Positions 54,171 through 62,898 of a DNA stretch of 64,000 bases are shown one piece after another. A program made the position numbers and the translations under genes. This DNA is from an uncultured Flavobacteriaceae bacterium (lineage in GTDB: Bacteria; Bacteroidota; Bacteroidia; Flavobacteriales; Flavobacteriaceae): assembly GCA_947500445.1 (NCBI GenBank), contig CANMSB010000015.1, forward strand, positions 43,972 to 107,971, in the 5' to 3' direction. How positions within the stretch are numbered: position 1 is the first letter of the stretch; each line of letters begins with the position of its first letter. Under the pieces are notes generated by a model. That model was not told the DNA's origin and searched no databases. It worked only from the letters and a program-made list of their open reading frames with translations.

Positions 54171-55541
54171 ATGAAAACGTTTTTTAAACCTGTGGCGCGA
54201 CTATTCCTACTTTTCGTAGCCCTTACTTTTGTCGGATGTCAGAGCGATACGGTCGATGATCCCGTGATGAACGATGAAAATACATTGATGGCTTCTTCGG
54301 CCACAGCAAAACTGATAGAACGCACCGTTTCCAATGACGGTTCTTTTGATAATATCGTTGACGGTTCCAGTTGTTTCGATATTCAATTTCCTTACACCGT
54401 AACCGTTAGTGGTATTGACATAACCATTAATTCGGAATCGGACCTGAGTTTGATCGAAAAGCTGTTCGATGCCGTGGACGACGATACCGATTTGTTAGAA
54501 ATTCTTTTTCCGATTACCGTGGTATTGGCCGATTATTCGGAGGTAACCATTGACGGTGTTTCGGATTTGAGGGAACTTGCTTCCCAATGTGTGGAAGGCG
54601 GCGATGATGCCGATATCGAATGTATCGATTTTGTATATCCCATTACCTTGTTCACTTTTGATACCCGCTCGCAGCAAACGGGGAGTATCGCGGTTTCCAG
54701 CGATAAGGAACTGCGACGTTTCTTTGCCGGTTTGGGGCCCAATGATTTGATCGGTGTCGATTTTCCAATAACTTTTGAACTGCATGATGGTAGCAAACTT
54801 ACCGTAGACGACTATGTAGCCCTTGCCGATGCTATTGAAAATGTAAAGAACAGCTGTGATGAGGACGACGATTCAGACTATAACGATGATGATTTTACAG
54901 AGGAGCGTTTGGACGCCCTATTGGTGGAATGCCCATGGGTACTCCAAAGTATTTTAAGGGAAAATCAAGATTGGATTTCCGATTTTAGGGAAAACGTGCT
55001 GACCTTCAATGAGGATGGTACCGCAACGATCGAACATGGAGGTGCAATTTTTTCAGGAAGCTGGGAAACAATGATAACCGATTGGAGAGTAGCCCTAAAA
55101 TTAGAATTTGAAGGCATGACCGATCTCAACCTGGAATGGTTCGTATATGAAATCGATAAGGGCAAGATCAAGCTCTTTACCGATGATGCCAATAAGGTGG
55201 TTTTGGAAAAGAACTGTGAATACACCAAATCCTGTGATGACGAGTCCATCACTGCCAATCTATCCGAATGTATATGGATCGTGGCCAATGGTGGGGATAG
55301 CTTTTTATCGGACTTGACCATCGATTTTTCAAATTTTAATATCCATGTGTATAATCCAAACGGTGTTGCGGTGGACGAGGGCAATTGGTCGCTGGAAGAA
55401 GGTGTGCTCAGTTTCAATGATTTAAGTATGGAACTGGCCAATTACATTGGCGAATGGCGCATTACTTCTTGTACCGACGATCGTGTGGAAATCAAGAGAG
55501 GCGAAGAACTTTTGGTTCTGGAACGCGACTGCGATAACTAG
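54171..55541 (+). CDS. Repeat-containing exported lipoprotein
   Basis: 456 residues. Lipobox TFVGC (Cys about 23). Residues 65-225 contain four similar units, each with a [FY]P[IY]T core (FPYTVTV, FPITVVL, YPITLFT, FPITFEL) followed by a short acidic helix (SDLSLIEKLF, SDLRELASQC, SDKELRRFFA, VALADAIENV). Residues 250-456 are two tandem domains of about 95-105 residues, each starting with Cys-x-Trp (CPWVLQ, CIWIVA) and ending near a Cys (EKNC, ERDC), resembling lipocalin-like beta modules. The composition is very acidic. Divergent from the ECF sigma factor, so possibly within its regulon. Function unknown. An intergenic repeat lies just upstream and a lone repeat end just downstream. Confidence 0.82.
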   Translation: MKTFFKPVARLFLLFVALTFVGCQSDTVDDPVMNDENTLMASSATAKLIERTVSNDGSFDNIVDGSSCFDIQFPYTVTVSGIDITINSESDLSLIEKLFDAVDDDTDLLEILFPITVVLADYSEVTIDGVSDLRELASQCVEGGDDADIECIDFVYPITLFTFDTRSQQTGSIAVSSDKELRRFFAGLGPNDLIGVDFPITFELHDGSKLTVDDYVALADAIENVKNSCDEDDDSDYNDDDFTEERLDALLVECPWVLQSILRENQDWISDFRENVLTFNEDGTATIEHGGAIFSGSWETMITDWRVALKLEFEGMTDLNLEWFVYEIDKGKIKLFTDDANKVVLEKNCEYTKSCDDESITANLSECIWIVANGGDSFLSDLTIDFSNFNIHVYNPNGVAVDEGNWSLEEGVLSFNDLSMELANYIGEWRITSCTDDRVEIKRGEELLVLERDCDN

Positions 55542-55543
55542 TG

Positions 55544-55562
55544 TTTACACCAGAAATGGTAT
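55544..55562. repeat. Lone terminal repeat of the intergenic element family
   Basis: TTTACACCAGAAATGGTAT matches the right terminal repeat of the eno-linked element (TTTAACACCAGAAATGGTAT) with one deleted base. It starts 3 bases after the stop codon of the lipoprotein gene. Confidence 0.6.
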
Positions 55563-55603
55563 AACGAGAACACCCCACAAGTATAGTGCCCCTTATTTTA
55601 GGG

Positions 55604-55637
55604 AACGCCCGTCCACAAAGGACGGGCGTTTTTTTTG
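55604..55637 (+). terminator. Rho-independent terminator after the lipoprotein gene
   Basis: AACGCCCGTCC (55604-55614) / GGACGGGCGTT (55620-55630), 11 perfect pairs, 5-base loop, then a T-run to 55636. Between it and ffh (about 200 bases) only the ffh -7 box was recognised. Confidence 0.92.
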
Positions 55638-55802
55638 GTACTTGTGCGGGGCCACAAAATATTAATGTGTGTTTTTAAACAATGCAGGCACGCAAAAGAA
55701 CAATTTTAAGGGATATGTTAACATTAAAAATTGGTATAAACCCCGCTGCGTCGCTAGCGCACAATTTTTGTTCAGTTTCCCCATCTTTACCATGGTTATT
55801 AT

Positions 55803-55810
55803 TAAATTTG
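55803..55810 (+). promoter_or_regulatory. -7 promoter box of ffh
   Basis: TAAATTTG, a perfect TAnnTTTG, 25 bases before the ffh ATG. A TTG at the proper distance was not found. Confidence 0.5.
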
Positions 55811-55835
55811 CTTTTCTTCAAAATTTAGAGATACG

Positions 55836-57173
55836 ATGTTCGATAATTTAAGTGAAAAACTCGATAAGGCATTACATGTACTGAAAGGCCATGGCCAAAT
55901 AACGGAGATCAACGTAGCGGAAACCACCAAAGAAGTGCGCCGTGCGTTACTTGATGCCGATGTCAATTTTAAAATAGCCAAAGAGTTTACCAATCGGGTA
56001 AAGGAAAAGGCCCTTGGGCAGAATGTACTGACCACGTTGCAGCCCGGACAGTTAATGGTGAAGATCGTAAAGGACGAACTCACCGAACTGATGGGCGGGG
56101 AGACGGAAGGTATCAACCTTTCGGGCAATCCCTCGATTATTTTGATGTCCGGTCTACAGGGGTCGGGTAAAACCACGTTCTCCGGGAAACTTGCCAATTT
56201 TCTAAAGACAAAAAAAACAAAGAATCCATTATTGGTGGCTTGTGATGTGTATCGTCCTGCCGCGATCGATCAGCTACATGTGGTAGGCGACCAGATCGGC
56301 GTAGCGGTATATTCCGATAGGGAAAATAAAAATCCCGTTGCCATAGCACAGGCCGGTATCGCCCATGCCAAAACCAACGGGCATAACGTGGTGATCATCG
56401 ATACCGCGGGTCGGTTGGCGGTGGATGAGAAGATGATGGGGGAGATATCGGATATCCACAAGGCCATTCAACCACAGGAAACGCTCTTTGTGGTCGATTC
56501 CATGACCGGTCAGGATGCCGTAAATACGGCCAAGGCCTTTAACGATATCTTGAATTTTGATGGGGTCATCCTTACCAAACTGGATGGTGATACCCGTGGT
56601 GGTGCCGCAATCTCCATTAAATCGGTGGTGGACAAACCGATAAAGTTTATCGGTACCGGTGAAAAAATGGAGGCCATCGATGTTTTTTACCCTTCCCGAA
56701 TGGCAGATCGTATTTTGGGCATGGGTGATGTTATTTCCTTGGTAGAGCGTGCGCAGGAGCAGTTCGATGAGGAGGAAGCGCGAAAGATCCAAAAGAAAAT
56801 TGCCAAGAACAAATTCGGATTCGACGATTTTCTCAGCCAAATACAACAGATCAAAAAAATGGGGAACATTAAGGACCTCATGGGAATGATACCCGGTGCT
56901 GGAAAAGCCTTGAAAGGGCTTGATATCGACGATGATGCCTTTAAACATATTGAAGCCATTATCCATTCGATGACGCCCGAGGAACGTTCTACCCCGGCCA
57001 TGCTCAATGCCAGCCGTAAAAAAAGAATAGCCAAAGGAAGCGGGCGTACCATTCAAGAAGTAAACCAACTGTTGAAACAGTTCGACCAAATGGGGAAAAT
57101 GATGAAAATGATGCAAGGTGGCGGCGGTAAAAAAATGATGCAGATGATGGGAGGAATGAAAGGCATGCGATAG
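55836..57173 (+). CDS. ffh: Signal recognition particle protein Ffh (SRP54)
   Basis: 445 residues. N domain (MFDNLSEKLDKALHVLKGHG), then the GTPase G domain with P-loop GLQGSGKTTFSGKLA, G3 DTAGRLAVDEKM and G4 TKLDGDTRGG. The methionine-rich M domain binds 4.5S RNA and signal peptides (GKMMKMMQGGGGKKMMQMMG at the end). It brings ribosomes making membrane proteins to FtsY and SecY. A 156-base gap follows to folD. Confidence 0.98.
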   Translation: MFDNLSEKLDKALHVLKGHGQITEINVAETTKEVRRALLDADVNFKIAKEFTNRVKEKALGQNVLTTLQPGQLMVKIVKDELTELMGGETEGINLSGNPSIILMSGLQGSGKTTFSGKLANFLKTKKTKNPLLVACDVYRPAAIDQLHVVGDQIGVAVYSDRENKNPVAIAQAGIAHAKTNGHNVVIIDTAGRLAVDEKMMGEISDIHKAIQPQETLFVVDSMTGQDAVNTAKAFNDILNFDGVILTKLDGDTRGGAAISIKSVVDKPIKFIGTGEKMEAIDVFYPSRMADRILGMGDVISLVERAQEQFDEEEARKIQKKIAKNKFGFDDFLSQIQQIKKMGNIKDLMGMIPGAGKALKGLDIDDDAFKHIEAIIHSMTPEERSTPAMLNASRKKRIAKGSGRTIQEVNQLLKQFDQMGKMMKMMQGGGGKKMMQMMGGMKGMR

Positions 57174-57329
57174 ATGGATTGCACTGCGTGCATAGTCCGT
57201 AAAGCATAAAACTATATAAGGAATAGGGGAGGAAACAGGTTCACATAGCCTTTAAAAAAGGCAAGAAGGAATAGCGATGCCCTCCACTATAAACGACGAC
57301 AAACCGCGATTGCTAACTAAATACTGAAA

Positions 57330-58214
57330 ATGGAATTATTAGACGGGAAAAAGATTTCCAACCAAATAAAAGAGGAGATTACCGAAACGGTGGCGAAAAT
57401 GAAGGAACGCGGTGAAAAAGTGCCGCACTTGGCCGCCATTATTGTGGGCAACGACGGCGCCAGTCTTACCTATGTGGGCAGTAAGGTACGGTCTTGCGAG
57501 CGTATCGGTTTCGAGTCTACCTTGGTACAAATGCCCAGCACCACTTCGGAATTGGAGTTGTTGAAAAAAATCGATGAACTGAACAAAAACGAGGCGGTAG
57601 ACGGTTTTATCGTGCAACTACCGTTACCGGAACAGATCGATACCCAAAAGGTGATCATGGCCATTGATCCCGATAAGGACGTGGACGGTTTTCACCCGAC
57701 CAATTTTGGTAAAATGGCCTTGGATATGAGCACTTTTATTCCGGCCACGCCTTTTGGTATTTTAGAGCTCTTGGAGCGCTATAAAGTGGATACCAAAGGA
57801 AAACATACGGTAGTTATCGGGCGCAGCCACATCGTCGGTCGGCCAATGAGTATTTTAATGGGCCGCAGGGGATGGCCGGGAAACTCTACCGTAACCTTGA
57901 CTCACAGCCATACCAAGAATATTACACAGATCATTTCCCAGGCCGATATCGTAATTTCCGCACTTGGGGTCCCCAATTTCTTAAAAGCGGAAATGGTGAA
58001 GGATGACGCAGTGGTCATCGATGTGGGGATTACCCGTGTACCCGACGAAAGCCGGCCAAAAGGGTATTATATCACCGGTGATGTCGATTTTGAAAATGTG
58101 AGCAAAAAGGCCTCTTATATTACACCGGTGCCCGGCGGTGTGGGCCCAATGACCATTGCCATGTTGCTCAAAAACACCTTATTGGCACGGGAACGCCACA
58201 GGGCCAAAAGTTAA
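57330..58214 (+). CDS. folD: Methylenetetrahydrofolate dehydrogenase/cyclohydrolase
   Basis: 294 residues. It has the catalytic Tyr-Lys pair region (SLTYVGSKVRSCERIGFES), DGFIVQLPLP, the NADP-binding segment VVIGRSHIVGRPMSILMGRR and the C-terminal PVPGGVGPMTIAMLLKNTLL. It interconverts 5,10-methylene- and 10-formyl-tetrahydrofolate. It follows ffh and precedes the M13 peptidase gene. A perfect palindrome TTGTTA-AGTG-TAACAA lies at 58231-58246 in the gap after it, 50 bases before the next start, and might be an operator. Confidence 0.97.
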   Translation: MELLDGKKISNQIKEEITETVAKMKERGEKVPHLAAIIVGNDGASLTYVGSKVRSCERIGFESTLVQMPSTTSELELLKKIDELNKNEAVDGFIVQLPLPEQIDTQKVIMAIDPDKDVDGFHPTNFGKMALDMSTFIPATPFGILELLERYKVDTKGKHTVVIGRSHIVGRPMSILMGRRGWPGNSTVTLTHSHTKNITQIISQADIVISALGVPNFLKAEMVKDDAVVIDVGITRVPDESRPKGYYITGDVDFENVSKKASYITPVPGGVGPMTIAMLLKNTLLARERHRAKS

Positions 58215-58297
58215 TATCCCGATTATCTTCTTGTTAAGTGTAACAAAGAATGCCGTTTTGCATCTAATCGGACGAGAGAACGTTTAAACAAAAGAAA

Positions 58298-60352
58298 ATG
58301 AAAAAATCGACTTCGATCGGGCTGTTGTGCCCGATACTATTATTCTGTTTTAATAGTCAACTGGGCTTGGCACAGGAAGATGCCTCGGTATCCATGCAGA
58401 AACCCGTGCAATCGGGAATCATCAAGGATAATATGGATCCCTCGGTAAAACCGGGAGATAATTTTACGGCCTACGTGAACGGTAGTTGGATGAAAACCAC
58501 TGAAATTCCGAACGATAAATCCTCCTACGGAATCGGTACCATACTCCATGAAGAGTCGGAGGACAAAGTAAAGGCGATTATTGAAGAGGCCGCTTCGGGA
58601 AATTTTGCGGTCGGTAGCGATGAGCAAAAGGTAGGGGACCTTTACGCATCCTACATGGATATGGAAAAGCGAAATGCCATTGGCACCGCACCTTTGAAAT
58701 CCGAATTTGAAAAAATAGACGCTATTTCTAATTACGACGAGCTTGCCGTGTATTTTGGTTATGCCAATAGAAAGAATACCAAAGTGCCGCTCGGACTGTT
58801 CGTATACCAGGACTTCAAAAACCCGGACGTATATACGGTCTATACCTGGCAGAGCGGATTGGGACTACCGGACAGGGAATATTATTTAAAAACGGACGAA
58901 CGTTCGGAAGAAATAAAAGGTAAATATGTGGAGCATGTTGCCAAAATGTTCGACTTGGCCGGGCTGCCCAATGGGGCCGAAGCGGCCAAAACCGTAATGG
59001 CTTTGGAAACCACATTGGCCAAAGAGCACTTGGAAAAGGAAAAAACCAGGGATTTGGTAAGCCTTTACAATATGTTGGAAGTAAGTACCCTGCCCGAAGT
59101 GATGCCCGATTTTAACTGGACCGGATTTTTAAAGGAAATAGGCCTGGAAAAGCAAGAAAAGTTGGGAGTGCTCATGATGGACTATACCAAAGCGTTGAAC
59201 GGCATTATTACGTCCACCGATCTTGACAAATGGAAAGCGTATTTGAAGTGGAGTGTAATCGACGCGAACGCTTCCCGATTGAATACGGCCTTGGACGAGC
59301 AGAACTTTGCCTTCTACAGTAAGGAACTTCGGGGAACCAAGGAGCAACGCCCTTTATGGCGTAGGGGCGTTTCCGCGGTAAGCGGTAGTTTAGGAGAGGT
59401 CGTCGGTAAGGTGTATGTTAAAAAACATTTTCCGCCAGAAGCAAAAAAGCGCATGGAGACCTTGGTCGATAATTTACTGAAGGCCTATGAGGTAAGTATT
59501 AAAGAATTGGATTGGATGAGCGATGCCACCAAAAAAGAGGCATTGGACAAGTTGAGCAAGTTTACCCCAAAAATTGGATATCCCGACAAATGGAAATCCT
59601 ATGATATTGTTGTAAAGGCCGATGACCTATACGGGAATATGCAACGGGTAACGGAAATGGAATATCTCCGCGAGCTGAACAAATTGGGGAAACCGATCGA
59701 TAAGGAGGAGTGGCGGATGAATCCGCAAACGGTAAATGCCTATTACAATCCTACCATGAACGAGATTGTTTTTCCAGCGGCCATTTTGCAACCTCCGTTC
59801 TTTGACCTTGAGGCCGAAGATGCAGTGAACTATGGTACCATAGGTGCCGTAATCGGTCATGAGATCGGTCACGGTTTCGATGATACGGGAAGTACTTTTG
59901 ATGGCGATGGCGCCATGCGCAACTGGTGGACGGAAAGTGATAAGGAAGAATTCAAAAAACGCACGGGCAATCTGATTGCCCAGTACAATGAATTTGAAGT
60001 ATTGCCCGATTTAAACGTCAATGGGGAGTTCACCTTGGGGGAAAATATTGGTGATTTGGGCGGTTTGAGCATCGCCTTAAAGGCATACGAAATTTCATTG
60101 GACGGTAAGGAAGGTCCGGAATTGGACGGATTTACCGCCAAGCAACGGGTTTTTATCGGATGGGCACAAGGCTGGTGCGGAAAGTCACGCGAAGAGGCAC
60201 TTCGGGTACAGGTGAGTTCCGATCCGCATTCCCCAAGGGATTTTAGGGTGAACGGCGTAGTGCGGAACATTCCAGAGTTTTACGAAGCCTTTGACGTTAA
60301 GGAAGGCGATGCCCTATACCTTGCTCCTGAAGAACGGGTGAAAATCTGGTAA
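58298..60352 (+). CDS. M13-family zinc metallopeptidase (neprilysin-like), secreted
   Basis: 684 residues with a signal peptide (ending SQLGLAQ). The N-terminal M13 domain has KPGDNFTAYVNGSWMKT and WQSGLGLPDREYYL. The catalytic part has NAYYNPTMNEIVFPAAILQPP, zinc motif IGHEIGHGFDDTGS, the third ligand Glu in GENIGDLGGLSIAL and C-terminal VRNIPEFYEAF. Family members are periplasmic or surface endopeptidases for short peptides. It has its own terminator downstream, and its expression partners are not evident. Confidence 0.95.
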   Translation: MKKSTSIGLLCPILLFCFNSQLGLAQEDASVSMQKPVQSGIIKDNMDPSVKPGDNFTAYVNGSWMKTTEIPNDKSSYGIGTILHEESEDKVKAIIEEAASGNFAVGSDEQKVGDLYASYMDMEKRNAIGTAPLKSEFEKIDAISNYDELAVYFGYANRKNTKVPLGLFVYQDFKNPDVYTVYTWQSGLGLPDREYYLKTDERSEEIKGKYVEHVAKMFDLAGLPNGAEAAKTVMALETTLAKEHLEKEKTRDLVSLYNMLEVSTLPEVMPDFNWTGFLKEIGLEKQEKLGVLMMDYTKALNGIITSTDLDKWKAYLKWSVIDANASRLNTALDEQNFAFYSKELRGTKEQRPLWRRGVSAVSGSLGEVVGKVYVKKHFPPEAKKRMETLVDNLLKAYEVSIKELDWMSDATKKEALDKLSKFTPKIGYPDKWKSYDIVVKADDLYGNMQRVTEMEYLRELNKLGKPIDKEEWRMNPQTVNAYYNPTMNEIVFPAAILQPPFFDLEAEDAVNYGTIGAVIGHEIGHGFDDTGSTFDGDGAMRNWWTESDKEEFKKRTGNLIAQYNEFEVLPDLNVNGEFTLGENIGDLGGLSIALKAYEISLDGKEGPELDGFTAKQRVFIGWAQGWCGKSREEALRVQVSSDPHSPRDFRVNGVVRNIPEFYEAFDVKEGDALYLAPEERVKIW

Positions 60353-60375
60353 ACCTTATCATTACAATACCATAC

Positions 60376-60401
60376 GGCCCATCCTTTGGATGGGCCTTTT
60401 T
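60376..60401. terminator. Bidirectional-position terminator between M13 gene and small lipoprotein
   Basis: GGCCCATCC (60376-60384) / GGATGGGCC (60388-60396), 9 perfect pairs, 3-base loop, T-run 60397-60401. It lies between two convergent genes and clearly serves the plus-strand M13 gene. Confidence 0.9.
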
Positions 60402-60421
60402 GGTAATATAGGTCGACGTCC

Positions 60422-60577
60422 TTATCGATTTACGGGAAAGGCGTAGGCGACGGTTCCGGTTACCGTGCTGTCGGATGGTGCTATAATTTCAAGATCAGTA
60501 TCTTCTTCATCGTTGATACAACTCGCCATTAAAACAATAGCTCCCGCAAGTACGGTAATGTAACAAAGTTTTTTCAT
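60422..60577 (-). CDS. 51-residue lipoprotein, unknown function
   Basis: ATG 60577 to TAA 60422-60424. It reads MKKLCYITVLAGAIVLMASC and then an acidic mature part starting INDEEDTDLE and ending VTGTVAYAFPVNR. The signal peptide and lipobox LMASC are textbook, with lipidated Cys20, leaving about 31 mature residues. It converges with the M13 peptidase gene and is divergent from the esterase-like gene. Whether it is a complete tiny lipoprotein or a remnant cannot be told, but the frame is intact and the upstream gap is ample for a promoter. Confidence 0.65.
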   Translation of the reverse strand: MKKLCYITVLAGAIVLMASCINDEEDTDLEIIAPSDSTVTGTVAYAFPVNR

Positions 60578-60937
60578 GACTAACATTTATGGGTATAAAT
60601 AATCATATAGGGTACTATAACGCGAAATAGGGCGATTTTCTTATATCCGCCCCATGTAGCATTGCGGTGAGGGGTTACCACGGTTTGATTCTTTTGCCAA
60701 AAACGGTATCTTATACCATTTCAAAGTTAAAATGGTAATACCCTCGAGCGCGTCTTGGGTTTTTGTTTGGAACCGAGAAGGAAAGCTTTTGTGTTATGAT
60801 AATGCCATTTTTCGACTGTATAGCTCCCTAGGGTTCGGGACTACGGAAGCTAAAAATGTCGAAATTATGGAGCAAAATGCGACGCCTCGGAGTAGGTAAA
60901 AGAAAAACGCAAGACGAGTTCCTTAAAATAGCTACCT
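60578..60937. other. Intergenic region with dispersed repeat
   Basis: 360 bases between the small lipoprotein and the esterase-like gene. The right-hand 220 bases are the repeat copy described separately. The left-hand 135 bases should hold the promoter of the small lipoprotein, but no consensus box was identified. Confidence 0.5.
60713..60930 (+). repeat. Intergenic repeat, diverged copy upstream of esterase-like gene
   Basis: Begins with a palindrome ACCATTTCAAAGTTAAAATG GT (60715-60736) nearly identical to 44205-44226. It continues with GTTTGGAACCGAGAA (60765), CTACGGAAGCTAAAAATG, AGCAAAATGCG and AGGTAAAAGAAAAACGC, all shared in order with 53975-54150. It ends 7 bases before the ATG of the following gene. 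Confidence 0.65.
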
Positions 60938-62674
60938 ATGAAAACGATTTTAATAGCTGTCTTATTCAGTTTTTGCAGCATGGTCTCCGCACAATCAAAA
61001 AAAGAGGAAGCCCCGTCTTTTTCTATTGATGTGGCCATCGCACCTGAAATAGGGCAACCGCCCTATGACGGACGTTTACTTTTAATGCTATCCTCAAACG
61101 ATGCCAAAGAACCTCGTTTTCAGATCAACGATGGCCTTGACACCCAATTGATCTTTGGAATCAACGTAAACGGTATGAATGCTGATCAAGTACAAACGTT
61201 CGACGCATCGGTTTTTGGATATCCCTATGCCAGTTTGGCTTCGGTGCCACCAGGGGACTACCAGGTACAGGCCTTATTGCACGTATATGAAACCTTTAAT
61301 TTGGCAACAGGGCAAACGGTAAAACTTCCCATGGATAATGGGGAAGGGCAGCAATGGAACAAATCGCCGGGGAATCTCTACAGCAAACCGTTTCAGATTA
61401 CGATAACAAAAAATGGAATAACCGCACCAACGGTGGTCATGGACCGGATTGTTCCTCCGATAAAAGAGGCCGCGGATACGGAATGGATCAAGCATATTAA
61501 AATAAAGTCGGAAAAGCTTTCCGCTTTTTGGGGCAGGGATATGTATTTGGGGGCACATGTATTGTTACCAAAGGGTTTTAAAGAACATCCTGAGGCAACC
61601 TATCCCTTAATGGTCTTTCACGGGCATTTCCCGACCGATTTTGATGGGTTTCGAACCACACCGCCCGATACGGACACCGAACCGGAATATTCCGATCGGT
61701 TTCGGTTAGAGGGCTATAATATCGTACAGCAACAGGAGGCCTATAATTTTTACAAACGTTGGAACGAACCCGATTTCCCCCGTTTTCTTATCATTGAAAT
61801 CCAACACCCGACGCCGTATTACGATGACTCCTATGCCGTGAATTCGGCAAGTCAAGGCCCTTATGGCGACGCCATAACCTATGAGCTGATTCCCCATATC
61901 GAAAAGGAATTTCGTGGTATCGGGGAGGGCTGGGCGCGTTTCCTCTACGGGGGGTCTACCGGTGGTTGGGAAGCTTTGGCCGTACAGGTAAAATACCCGG
62001 ACGATTATAACGGGTGCTTTGCCGCCTGCCCGGATCCCATCGATTTTAGGGCCTACTGTCTCACCAATATTTATGAGGATTCCAATGCATACTATTACGC
62101 TAGCGACCATAAATCCTTGGAAGTGCCGAGCCATAGGAATTATTTGGGCCAAATTCAGTCTACATTACGTCAGGGCAACCATTTGGAGCTTGTGTTGGGC
62201 GATAAGAGCCGGTCGGGACAACAGTGGGATATTTGGGAAGCTACCTATTCCCCACAAGGGGCGGACGGCTATCCCAAACGCATATGGGATAAAAGGAGCG
62301 GTGAGATCGATCATCAAGTAGCCGATTATTGGAGGGAGAACTATGACCTGCGCTATGTTCTGGAACGGGATTGGGAGCAACTGGGAGAAAAACTAAAAGG
62401 GAAAATCCATATTTATTGTGGTGATATGGACAACTATTACCTGAACAATGCGGTGTATTTGATGGAAGATTTTTTAGAACGTACCACCGATCCGTATTAT
62501 GACGGGGAGGTATTGTATGGCGATAGGGCCGAACATTGTTGGAACGGCGACCCGGAGCTGCCCAACGCCATAAGCCGTTTACGGTACAACAGCATGTATG
62601 TGCCAAAAATTATGGAACGTATCGCAAAAAGTGCCCCTAAAGGTGCCGACCTCAGCAGTTGGCGTTATCGTTAA
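60938..62674 (+). CDS. Secreted esterase-like alpha/beta hydrolase
   Basis: 578 residues with a signal peptide (MKTILIAVLFSFCSMVSAQ). An N-terminal beta-rich part of about 180 residues precedes the alpha/beta-hydrolase domain. Segments seen are YPLMVFHGHFPTDFDGF, nucleophile Ser in FLYGGSTGGWEALAVQVKYP (about 338), an acidic residue in IYCGDMDNYYLNNAV and a His in AEHCWNGDP, consistent with a Ser-Asp-His triad like the esterase D/feruloyl-esterase group. The substrate is unknown. The dispersed repeat reaches almost to its start codon, so its promoter probably lies in or upstream of that repeat. Confidence 0.8.
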   Translation: MKTILIAVLFSFCSMVSAQSKKEEAPSFSIDVAIAPEIGQPPYDGRLLLMLSSNDAKEPRFQINDGLDTQLIFGINVNGMNADQVQTFDASVFGYPYASLASVPPGDYQVQALLHVYETFNLATGQTVKLPMDNGEGQQWNKSPGNLYSKPFQITITKNGITAPTVVMDRIVPPIKEAADTEWIKHIKIKSEKLSAFWGRDMYLGAHVLLPKGFKEHPEATYPLMVFHGHFPTDFDGFRTTPPDTDTEPEYSDRFRLEGYNIVQQQEAYNFYKRWNEPDFPRFLIIEIQHPTPYYDDSYAVNSASQGPYGDAITYELIPHIEKEFRGIGEGWARFLYGGSTGGWEALAVQVKYPDDYNGCFAACPDPIDFRAYCLTNIYEDSNAYYYASDHKSLEVPSHRNYLGQIQSTLRQGNHLELVLGDKSRSGQQWDIWEATYSPQGADGYPKRIWDKRSGEIDHQVADYWRENYDLRYVLERDWEQLGEKLKGKIHIYCGDMDNYYLNNAVYLMEDFLERTTDPYYDGEVLYGDRAEHCWNGDPELPNAISRLRYNSMYVPKIMERIAKSAPKGADLSSWRYR

Positions 62675-62898
62675 TAGCTTTTGGTGAGAAGTAGTGTTCT
62701 TTCTAATGTTGGGGTATTCTTGTTGTTGACAAAGGGAATCTAGAAGATACTTTTGTTCGGACACACCCGATACCCAGTCATTTTTGTAAGCAAGTTTTGA
62801 ATGTAACATTTTTTCGTTTGAGATGTCCAATAGGTTGAAGAACAGTGGTTCATGGTGTTGAATTTTTAACTAGCTTAGTACCATATAAAACAATTATA

